A stretch of DNA of 64,000 bases from Agriotes lineatus (Eukaryota > Arthropoda > Insecta > Coleoptera > Elateridae). Where the stretch lies: assembly GCA_940337035.1 (NCBI GenBank), contig CALNHX010005831.1:36213-100212 (forward strand), given 5' to 3'. Numbering within the stretch: position 1 is the stretch's first letter; each line of letters begins with the position of its first letter. A program made the translations under genes and the position numbers. This document shows, one piece after another, positions 54,201 through 64,000 of this stretch. The notes beneath the pieces were generated by a model, which saw nothing but the letters and a program-made list of their open reading frames with translations, made no database searches and was not told where the DNA came from.

Positions 54201-57200
54201 TATTTAGCTCCGTCTATTTGTTTCGTCGTTTATTCATTTCCGGGCCAGCCTGTATATTCCCACTTGAAATATTATTCGCTGTATTTCAAACGATATCAAA
54301 TCTTGTCCGCGCAAAAGTGCTGGATTTGGTTTTTCCGAAATTCACTTGATATCGCTTTGCGCCAGCGAGCAGCTATTCTGTTGTTCTGCAGGCATTTGAT
54401 TTTTGCATTCGGTTGCAGTAACTTGCTTCTACGAAGGCTTTCCCGCGTGCTACCGCACCAATTTTTAATTAACTTCGTTTGTGAGCTGATGACTAAAATC
54501 AGGTATGTCTACGCTACTTGTTTAATATTCATTTTAGTAATTTCCCGTTTTTTATTAGCTCTTTGACGTCATTTTTCAACGTCATTTTTAAACGCCATTC
54601 TTTGATGCCGTTTTTAGACAACTCTTTATTTGGGTTTCCTAATTAACACCCTAATCAATAACTTGGACCCGCAACTCCTTTCTGGAATGTCATCTTGAGC
54701 TTGCCAAGTGGTACAATGAGCGTCTATTCCATTATCAAATTCGGCCACGAGTTCGAGATTACTGTCGGCTTACGCTAAGCTAATCCTGGACCAATTCAGT
54801 GCCTGCCGGCAACGTTTTTTATCACCACCCAGGTTAGTCTTGTTTCAACTTTTGTTGATAACTACGTCCGCCTATGAATTGTTGGCTGAATCGATTGTAA
54901 CAACGCTTCCGATTTACAATTTACAAATTTAAACTACGCTTTACAAATTTAAAACGTAATGTATTAATTGTTCATAAATCTATGCTTTACAAATTTAAAA
55001 CATAATGTATTAATTGTTCCCAAATTTACAATTCACAAATTTAAAGTTTTGCTAAATGAATACGTATTAAGAATTTTGTAAAAAGTGCCCTCACGCCATT
55101 TTACTATCATTACCGAGATAACGGTTAAAACATATGACAGTGGTAAGCTTACTCCTTTATTGAGTTGTAATCACATTCAATCCAAGAGCCCAAAAGAAGT
55201 TCGCATATTTTTTGTGCGTGCTGCATTTTCAGCATTAGTAATATACTGTATTATATACTGTATTTAAACCTTGTGATAAACAATTTACAGACCTAATTAC
55301 GATGTTGCGAGCAACTATTAATTATTAATTAAATAAACCTAATTGTTGCTGTAATTTTATTTATTTCTCGAAATCTGTGATTTCTGGCGCCCTGTGTTTT
55401 TTACTATTATTAAAAGAGCTTGCAGCAGTTCAGCTGATGATAGAAATCTGCGACCCAAGGCCATCGAATTTAAAGCTAGCTAGGTCATTGCGGTGAGTAA
55501 GAACATTTCAGAGCTACCGTGGTGTATAAATGATAAGGGGGTTGATCTGCGATTATACTACCATAGATTATTATTAGTAATCGATCGCAGGTTGGCTTCT
55601 TTATTGTTTCATCTTCCGAAAAAGTTCTCTATGACCCTTTTATGCTTCACGTATTCCCTGGAAATGTGTATGCAAATGTCGTTCTCCTTGTATGTATAGA
55701 TTGATAAAACTATAGGTTTCGTATAACAATGAGAATAAAAATAATAAATGTATTTATTAAATGTTGTATTAATAAATTGTAGCCCCACTTGAAGGTCGAA
55801 TTTGGGAAATCCTTCTATTTTATTCTAAACTGGACACACGGAAAAAAATCAATAACTTTAACCTCTTTTTTTAACTCCTTTTTACTTTTACCCCATTTTT
55901 ACTCTTTTCGCAATGAAATTTAGAATAAAACCTTTAAACCACTTTTTAAAGATTTAAAAAACACACATATGCCCAAAAGCTATGGTCAACAGCAACCACA
56001 GGAAATACGAAAGTAGTTGATCTGTGCACAATCCTGAATACGTTTTTAGGAACTTGTATAGGTAACCTTTCTACGTAAAAACCAAATCGATATATTATAG
56101 GGCCCTAAGAGATATTGAGAAATTCGTGAAAAGACATTTTACCTCTTTCCTTCCCTTTAGGGGTGGAATTTCGAAAACTCCTTTCCTAGAACTTCGCTGC
56201 GTAACTAAAGGACCCTTCTTGCCAAATTTCAAGTTCCCGGTACCAAGGATTACTACGGATCTGCGTTGTTCAGTTCGTGCTTTATCTTTTATACATATAG
56301 ATTATCTATAGCGGAATACCCGTTTCATTACCTGGTGGGTGAAATTTTTAAAAACCTTTTCTACCCCATTTTAGTCTAAAATGCACCCATAAGAAAAAAA
56401 TCAATAATTTTAACTCCCTACCTCTTTTCAGTTTTGCCTCTTTTTTACCCCTTTAGGGTTAATATTTAAACAAACCCTTAGACGCAAGTGAAAATATTTT
56501 AAAAATGCCTCTATATGTCAAAAAATAATGTTCTAATTCAATAAACATAAGAGATACGAATGGTTCTTTAATTCACCCGCAATCCAGATTTGCACCTTTA
56601 GGGGTTGATTAGGACAAAATCCTAAAATACGTTTCTAAGTATTTGCATTGATAATCTTTGCAAGTAAACACCAAGTTGCAATCTCATCGGGTCTAGAGAT
56701 ATTGAGGAACTCGTGAAAACACATTTTACTTCTCCCCCCTCCCCACGTAGGAGTGGAATTTCAAAAAATCCCTTTTAACCCATTTTATTGTGAAATGGAA
56801 CCCACGATGGCCACGATAAATAAAAAAGTTGTTCAGTTGAGTGAGCTATATCACTAGTTAAAATTATTATGTGGACTTCCATAACACCCTGTATAATATA
56901 TAGCTATACCAGTTGTTGTTACTTTCAGGACAATAACGCTTTTTAGTTGAGTACTACGAGTATATTCTTCACAAACAATACGAATTACCATAACTTTCTT
57001 TTACTTCGAGTAGATCCATTTTTTACTATGTGGAAGATATAATTTTAGCTAAAAACAATATCGTGTGCAAATAAATTTTAATGATCTTCAACCCCTTGAA
57101 AAATAAAAATGTCCTACAAATTTTGAAAATTTGAAATAACAAACTTTTACAGTGCTATAATCTGCGTATAAATAGCTATAAAATGACATCAAGTAATTTT

Positions 57201-57599
57201 TATACTTAATGTCACTTCCATTTTTGTAAATACATTCAAACTTTGAAATAAATTCCATCAAGTCAAAAACTTACCCTGGCGCTGACGTAAACTCTAATCA
57301 CTATTTTATTGTAGCAAATTTATGCATAAAAGTTATTCTGAAAAAAATATTATCATACCGAACACTGAATTTCTAAGAGATGATAAGGGAAAGGAACAAC
57401 TAAAAACAGAAATAAAATCAGAAAGACATCTGAGGCTAGTAGATCATCAACTTAGGATGTTAATAATTAAAACCGCTTACCTCTAGAACAGACAATTGAC
57501 GAACCCCTTAAAACGTCAAAACAAATATAAATGGCTCAGAAAATACTGCAGATGATGGAGGAAAGAAAAAACACAAAAACAAAGTTATAGAAATATACA
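54201..57599. other. Repeat-rich non-coding region
   Basis: Two loosely similar ~600-bp stretches (56000-56180 and 56600-56790) share AGAGATATTGAGAAATTCGTG-type text and GGGGTGGAATTTC; the same family appears inverted at 17130-17300. 55840-55910 and 56380-56460 share AAAAAATCAATAA(C/T)TTTAAC. The open frame 54264-54566 (100 aa) shows no motif. No gene is recognised. Confidence 0.45.
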
Positions 57600-59060
57600 T
57601 ATACTTCCATTAGAAACAAAATTATGGACGCTGAAAAAAATATTTATGGTGAATAAATGTAAGGAAATTGAAGACCTCCAGAAGAGGTACAATAATATCC
57701 GAATTCCCAAGAAGATTAAAAAAGTAACAGGAATTGGCAATAAGAAACCTTCAAAGATAAACAAGACAAAATAATACTACAACTAGCAGACAAATTTAAA
57801 AGATGGGGAGAGTACTTTAAAGATTTATTTGATTACAGTACCTATATCACCCCAGAAAGAAGAGGACGATTTCGAGGAATATCCGAATATGCCACAGCAG
57901 GAACTTATATTATATTCAATCAAAACAACAAAAGATAGAAACCCGACCAGAATGAAATACCTGTTAAATTTTAGAACTTAATCGAAGAAGACTAGCTTAA
58001 TACTAGTCGATCTTTATAACACCATTTTCACCATATACAGAACATGAATTACACGGAAGAAATGGATCAAATTACGTGGATAATGATCACCATAAAAAAA
58101 GAGCATGCACAGTACAATAAGTCTCGTGGCACATGCACTGAGTCTTTCTAAACGTCATATATACAATCGCATATACAGAAAGTTTGAATCGGAATTGAGG
58201 GGAACACAATATGGGTTCAGATGTGGTATGGAAACACGCGAAACATTGTTTGAAATTAGTATTCTGATCCAAAGATGTTTAAATATCAACAAAGAATATT
58301 CACTTGGAATTCATATAAATATTACGAAAAGACGTTTAACAAAGTACGTCATCTGGATAGACACGACATCCGTCTTATTGAAAATTTATATTGGTATCAA
58401 GTGCCATCCGGACGTATACAAGAAAAATATACAAAATAGGTAGAGATAAAGTGAGGTGTTCGCCAAGGATCTGTGCTGTCGCCCCTACTGTTTAATATGT
58501 ATTCAGAATCTGTCTTCAAAAATAGTTAAAAATATTCGTTACGCTGACGATACGGTCGTAGTGGTTGAGAGGTCAGAAGATCTGCAGCGGTTATTTGAAA
58601 TGATAAACAGAGCGAGTGAACAGAACCAATTAAATAATAAGAAGACTATAATCATGCTGATAAGCAAAAAACCTGCCGCTACGCGAAATATCATAGTTAA
58701 CAACGAGAAGGTAGAATGTGTTAAAACATTCAAATATTTGGGTACATGGATCAATGAAAACCAAGATCAGACGATAGAAATTTGTTGTAAGAAAGAAATA
58801 GCCAGAGCGGTATTTGTAAAAATGAAATCGTTACTTTGCAAACATAGCCTAGATATATGCTACCTGTGAAAGAAAAATTATACAAAATGTAGAGGCGTTT
58901 GAGCTCTGCATATATGGCAGAATGCTGAAAATAACTTGCACGGACAAAATAACCAATCAAGACGTTATAAACCGAATGAACAAATAAGTATAGTTAGTAA
59001 TATGATCATTAAAGGAGAGAAAAGTAGAATATTTTAGTCATGGTATGAGAAGCGGCAGAC
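57600..59060 (+). pseudogene. Decayed non-LTR retrotransposon ORF2
   Basis: The reading hops between plus frames: a linker (KEIEDLQKRYNNIRIPKKIK at about 57660-57720), a TKDRNPTRMKY block (in place of the usual GPD motif), HIYNRIYRKFESELRGTQYG followed by FRCGMETRE (RT finger region, 58150-58250), then IRYADDTVVV (active-site YADD, about 58530-58560), FKYLGTWINENQDQ and a C-terminal KITCTDKITNQDVINRMN (about 58930-58980). Many stops and frameshifts are present. It belongs to the same LINE group as 1105-1800 (shared FKYLGTWI, TDKITN and RMN blocks) but is on the other strand and keeps the polymerase core. Confidence 0.75.
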
Positions 59061-59144
59061 ATTAGCTTGCACACTTAATAATTGCAAAAACATGACATTA
59101 AAAAAAATATCCTCTTTCTATCGATAAATTGGATCTGAATTTAT

Positions 59145-60180
59145 TAATCAGTCCGCTTTCCGCGTAAAACTCCGCGGACGGTGGGTGAGGCGCCGTCTTT
59201 TCTGAATCGAAGCCGGATACCAAATTGAAATAAAACTTCAGCCACCCGCGCTTTGAGAGCAAAATAGCTCTGGTTAGTTGTAACGCCGGCTAACGGTTTT
59301 ATACAAGCCATTAAAGCTGCTTGCTTCTTGAAACAAATTTAGCCGTTTGATGACGACACGCTGTCTACAGCTTCCAACAGCTACATACGAAGGTAACCGC
59401 CAGCCAATTAAATACCAAGCTAACACGGCAATAACCAAGAGCGCAATAGGAATTCAGATACCCGCATAAAAACACCCTCCTGACTGTCCACTTAGGCAAC
59501 TGAAATTAGATGTACCGGCCTAATAAATCCAAAGATAAACTGAAGTAATTTATCAACTTTACCTGGTATACCCAGGGGGTTGTGTTTGGTCTCAAAATGC
59601 TACAACATGATGCAGATACAAGTTTAATAAAATATAGCAACTTGACCTTCACTGCGAGGCCGATCGTTAAAACAACGACCTCAGGGTGTTCAAATAGTCC
59701 GACGATCTTCAGCAAAATTCAAACAAGTTCTTTGGCCGAACCATTCCTGTTCGCTGAGTGCTGTGGGAGACAAGGTCTCTAGGCTGGGCCATTTCCGTTA
59801 GCCTAACAACTTTGGCAGCCAAGGCCGAACTACCCCTGTTTGCTTAAAGCTTTGGCCCTTAGTTTACACATAGCACGGTAGTATCTTCGACAGACGAGCA
59901 TCTCTGGTCGTCCTAAAGCTATTTCTTCACCAGGTTCTTCGCCTTCGCAACAGCCGTTTCCAGGACGAATTTTTCTTTCGCCCGGTACTACGCACCTGCA
60001 GCACCCTTGATGGTCGAACTTTCTTGTTGGCCACCAGCTCGCAGCTTCGTCTAAACCGAACCTCTTGCTCGCCCGGCGCAACACATTCTCCAGAAGTCCG
60101 CTCGGTTGTCTATCCCCGCCGCAGCCACGTTTTTTCTAGGCATCGCACCTTGGTCGAATGCCTCTTGCGAACATTTAAGA
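59145..60180 (+). repeat. Dispersed GC-rich repeat family B, copy 2, interrupted
   Basis: The left part (59145-59300) matches the beginning of 34375-34735 and the right part (59860-60160) matches its body (AGCACGG, ATCTTCG, CGCCCGG twice, CTCCAGAAGTCC, TTCTAGG). About 550 bp of other sequence sits between. The CGCCCGG-containing unit is present twice here and once in copy 1. The open frame 59830-60084 (minus) is incidental. Confidence 0.55.
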
Positions 60181-60289
60181 CATGATGTTTTCCCTTAATA
60201 AGACAGTTGTAAAAAACATTTTTACAACGAGAACTCAATTATTGCCAAAAACACGGGCGAAATAAGAAATACGTTAAATAATTTAAATG

Positions 60290-60620
60290 AAGATTGAAGA
60301 AAAACATAAAACTGAAGATATAATACGAAACACAGAAATAAGACAAAGAACTGGGCTAGGATATGTGACAGAGAAAGCAGCAAAGCAAAAATGGAGCTGG
60401 GCCGGACATGTCTTACGAAGGCGACAAGACAGATGGTCTGTTAAGTCACTAAACTGAAGGCCGAGAAGAACGTAGTGTGTGACTCCCACTTTTTTTAAAG
60501 AGAGATGTCATCGTCAAAATGGCAGGAAAAACGTCGAAACTATTAATAGCTAGAGACATTTGGAAGAAAACGGGGGAGGACTCTATCTGGGAAGAGATGA
60601 AAGTCTGACGAAGAATAAGA
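60290..60620 (+). pseudogene. LINE ORF2 C-terminal fragment
   Basis: The plus-strand reading includes IEEKHKTEDIIRNTEIRQRTGLG, KQKWSWAGHVLRRRQDRWS and, after stops and a frame change, AGKTSKLLIARDIWKKTGED. The WxWAGHxxRRxDxRW block is typical of the C-terminus of another common insect LINE group, different from the one at 57600-59060. Confidence 0.65.
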
Positions 60621-61640
60621 AAAGATTCTACTGCTTTCTCGAATTTTAACATTTTCAATGTTTTACATAAACCAGAAGTTGTAGTCAATCATTAGAGTTA
60701 AAAAGTGAAGTTTGTCCCAAAATACGCGTATATAATGTACAGTCAGTTCATTATCTGATTCAGAGTAGGCGGAAATCATTCTTACTGTACAAATTTGTCA
60801 ATTAATATACGAATATACTTCCGCAAAGGTTAGATCACCCCACTTTTGACATTACAATAATAACGTAATTGTTACAAATGACATTTGATTGGCATTTGTT
60901 AAACAAACGTGTACATTTTAAAAATATACAAAATCCAAAAGCTATTAGAATTCCATACAAAATGAACAAGCTCTAGAACGCTATCTTCTACTAACCAGGG
61001 AAAACAGATGAAAACATAATTTTAGATCATTTCCGTGACTGCTTCATACGCACATGACGCCAGGGAAAGCATTTCTGGGACGAACTGTATATAATTCACT
61101 GTTGGTGTTGTTTGCCAGTTTATCAATTACTGAACAGTTACTTGATCTATTATGCTGCATTAACGTATCTTTGACTTTGACGTTGATAATATGGCAACTA
61201 CAAATATGTCAAAAGATAATCTGAACAAAACATTGGACACCCGGTATAATAATACATTTAGATTTGAAACTAAATATGTATGTACAACTAAACCATGATA
61301 ATAAGAATATTATTGTGTTCGCTGATTTATCTCAATCCTCCACTGGAGAAATATCGTTCTCCGTATTGATGTTTAGACTATCTCTTTCAATCCGCGTTTA
61401 CAAACTATGATCGAGCTGCTGTTGGTAACTGTTTTGTAAGTCGTATCGAGTAACAGCGCCGAGAATCTTTTCCCATGCTCCAGTACGGAGCTGTAATCTG
61501 CTGAACATTAGTATAGCGAGGAAAATCCTCAGCCGAAACACACAGCGACACAACGGCCATCTCCAATTCCCATTCTGAAATAAGGCCTTTCCGAACTAGC
61601 TCCAAATGAATTACGTAAATCAAATGTCATAGTTGAAAAT
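60621..61640. other. Unassigned AT-rich sequence
   Basis: Nothing is recognised. Confidence 0.4.
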
Positions 61641-62075
61641 TACATCCAGGATATAAAAATGCCTTCTACCCCTAATGTAGGAACAAATCAAAGGACCGGA
61701 GTTTGCGCGGTCCGCGGCGAGGAGTATTCGCATGGCCAACTACGCAGCTGGCCGACTGTACCGCTGCCTCACAATGTGACCGGGACGCGTTCGCCGTCCT
61801 TGTCTGGCGTTAGGAAATCGAAATTTAGCTCTCACTTGCGTGACGTCAGCCGTAGATGTGAAGGGACTCGTACAAAAATAACTCCTATCGCTGTTGTGCT
61901 GCATAGAGACCAGTGTGCGGTGCCGAAAACCCTCATTTTTGCCCGGTGGAAACGCGGATTCAACCCAATATCTTTGAGCACTTGCATCGTTTTCTGCTAT
62001 TGCCGTTTTAGGGCCAGGAGGCTTAGTTTTATACGTTTCCGGGACGCATACGCACTTGCATCGCAAAAATAACTG
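61641..62075. other. GC- and CpG-rich island with overlapping open frames
   Basis: Composition rises above the surroundings, and CpG is common (for example GCGCGGTCCGCGGCGAGG at 61706-61723). Open frames overlap on both strands (61659-62072 plus, 137 aa; 61740-62066 minus, 108 aa) with no recognised motif. It may be a promoter or first-exon region. Confidence 0.3.
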
Positions 62076-62487
62076 GCAGTAGGCAGACAGAGCTGATTAT
62101 CTTATATTTTTCAGTGAATTAAGGATCTATGCTTCTAGTTCACTCAAATTCTGCGACTTCTTATGAAGTAGATAGCCAGCTATTCTAAACAATAATTTAA
62201 ATTCACCGTTTAGGAAACGGTAAAAAAAAATTAAGCCCCAGTTGAAACACCTTCTATGCCAAATTTTAAAAACAAAACACGAAAACAGAATGTGCAAAAC
62301 GTATATCTACCTATACTAAATGTCGAATAAGAATGTAGTAGGTGGCGCTCTAAACTCAAACTCAGTTACACACTAGGAAAATATAAGTTTTCTTGACTGC
62401 TAGTGTTTTAAATAATTTTGTCCTATCAGTACTATATAATTCAATTACTACGCGGTCTAAGCCGAAATTCTATGCCAAGGAGAATAA

Positions 62488-62675
62488 GGGCCGGTTGCAG
62501 AAAGCAATGTTAAGTCTGGTGTTAGCTAACATCGCGTCAAAGTGAACAAAATCGCATCAAATTTTGTTTACTAATGTATTAGTTACCATAAGCATTTGAG
62601 ATTTGATTAGTTTTCGTTCACTTTGACGCGATGTTAGCTAACACCAGACTTAACATTGCTTTCTGCAACCGGCCC
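62488..62675. mobile_element. Harbinger-type MITE, 188 bp
   Basis: Perfect terminal inverted repeats of about 60 bp begin GGGCCGGTTGCAGAAAGC at 62488 and end GCTTTCTGCAACCGGCCC at 62675. They are flanked by TAA on both sides (62485-62487, 62676-62678). The 3-bp TAA duplication and GGGCCGGTTGCA ends fit PIF/Harbinger MITEs. The near-perfect arms point to a young or conversion-maintained copy. Confidence 0.85.
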
Positions 62676-63289
62676 TAAATGTTGTAGGTCAGCTTTTTTG
62701 TCCGCTATTTATGGGTTTTCCTTTTATGTTTTTAGGGTTCACACCTAATGTCAAATTGACAATTTTGAAAAAAATATTTGATTTTTAGATGTTTGTAATT
62801 ATGTCTTTGTTTCGACCAATCACAGCCATAGTTATGATTCCTACTTAGTTCCAAGTACTGCATGCTTACTTGAAATTTAGTATAACTCTCTTTTCGGTTC
62901 ATTTGTTTTTGTGACAGCTTATGAGCGTTAGTCAGAGACGCAATCAGAGTTTGGGTAAGCTATAGAATCAAATTATATAACTGGAATTACTTAAATCGTT
63001 TAGATATATTAATTATTACTGCAAATACTCGAGATTCTGGCTAAATGAAACCTAAAAAAATAAACAATAATGACTTCGTTTCTATATTTTTACCTCCTTT
63101 TACGATAAAGGAAGTAGGTATTGGATTCACCCCAAAGATTCGAAATTGAGTTTTCAACAGATCTTCACGTTTTACAGTTCCCTGAAACCAAAAAACATGT
63201 TTTTGTTCATTGGTCTGTCTGCCTATCTGTGTGTTTGCCTGTGATCAGAATATCTCAAAAACGAAAAGAGGTATGGCGTTCAAACTTTA

Positions 63290-63690
63290 TATACCGGGTG
63301 TCCATTCTCAAAGTCGAACATAGGCAATTAACATTAGTGCATTCACTCGTTCTTCATTGAAATAATTTATTTTTCCGTAGATAATTTTAAAAGACGTTGA
63401 CAGAAAATACTTGATTTACGCCAGCTAATTACTATTTTCTTGACAAATGCTATCGAACTTGAAAAGCAAGACTTGACATATTTAAAAATTTCCAAGTTTT
63501 AAATTAGCATTTTAAAATAAAAATCGCACTTTTGATATTAGTATTGGTATCATTTGATGCGTAATAATTTTATCTTTCCATTGGTACCATTACCTTCCCT
63601 GTAAGTTAAATTGGCGAGCAGGAATCGGCAAAAACGTTCAATACAATGTTAATCGCCTATGTTCGACTTTGAGAACAGACACCCGGTATA
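63290..63690. mobile_element. MITE with TATACCGGGTGTC termini
   Basis: The left TATACCGGGTGTCCATTCTC and following AAAGTCGAACATAGGC are matched in inverse by GCCTATGTTCGACTTTGAG and GACACCCGGTATA at the right; arms are about 45 bp with a 3-base indel. The palindromic TATA edges fit a TA-type duplication (Tc1/mariner-like), not proven. The central part encodes nothing recognisable. Confidence 0.75.
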
Positions 63691-64000
63691 AGTTTTGTGC
63701 ACTATCTAGATGCGACAGCAAGCTTTTCAAGAAAATCGCAAAACCGAAAGTATAGTGTTTACTCTTGTGATTTTTTCAGTATTTTCAATTTTTTCAAAAA
63801 CGGCTCTAACGTTTTTTTCAAACTTTACATTTTTAATGTGTATTGATGTGAGATAAGTAGTTGAATACAGGCAGACCTCGCCGTTCGCGGGGGTTATTTT
63901 CCAAAAAGACTTTTGCAGGTGCGTGCTATTAGACTCGGGAACTGCGTCTTGGTGATGGCGTAAATTACACGGAGTTTTTGCATGATGTCATCTGTTAGCT

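Overview
The window looks like a transposon-packed piece of an AT-rich animal nuclear genome, most probably an arthropod (insect). The reasons are eukaryotic non-LTR and Ty3/gypsy retroelements of insect-typical kinds, Pol III-type tRNA genes, MITEs, a Helitron-like end, Polinton/Maverick-type termini, and no bacterial-style operons. I see no complete host protein-coding gene. Two short open stretches (36255-36494 minus, 53101-53487 plus) are the only candidates for host exons.

Layout: 1105-1800 (minus) is a non-LTR retrotransposon 3' remnant. 2896-6773 is a 5'-truncated, heavily mutated Ty3/gypsy element with gag, protease, RT, RNase H, integrase, polypurine tract and 3' LTR. 6950-7110 is SINE-like. 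10863-12925 is a foldback-like element with a 10-bp target duplication. 17391-32317 is a 14.9-kb Polinton/Maverick-like element: termini begin AGTAG, the 6-bp target duplication is GGGATA, and the inverted terminal repeats are about 3 kb. It keeps only a frameshifted DUF8207-like gene, a tandemly duplicated zinc-ribbon ORF, a degraded minus-strand gene fragment and a pair of ORFs in the repeats. An R1-clade-like LINE (20567-25886) has inserted into an (ACAG)n tract of its left repeat.

41473-52419 is a second element with AGTAG termini. It is almost entirely a palindrome (two 4,677-bp arms around a 68-bp spacer). Each arm carries one copy of a 251-aa ORF, one tRNA-Leu(CAA) gene and one tRNA-Thr-like sequence. 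Its right end is disrupted: 1,301 bp of the LEFT host flank has been copied, inverted, into the right side, followed by a 224-bp remnant of the true right terminus and the matching target duplication (GATTTG at 41467-41472 and 52420-52425). This reads as the footprint of ectopic, inverted-repeat-templated repair synthesis.

The remainder holds LINE fragments (57600-59060, 60290-60620), three further MITE/hairpin elements (53611-54016, 62488-62675, 63290-63690), a Helitron-like terminus (35277-35636) and several dispersed repeat pairs. The main result is that both Polinton-like elements share an architecture: hugely expanded terminal repeats, loss of polymerase and integrase, and retention of one or a few small genes. 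This resembles panhandle or snap-back deletion derivatives of protein-primed linear DNA replicons. All homology statements come from reading motifs by eye; no search was run.
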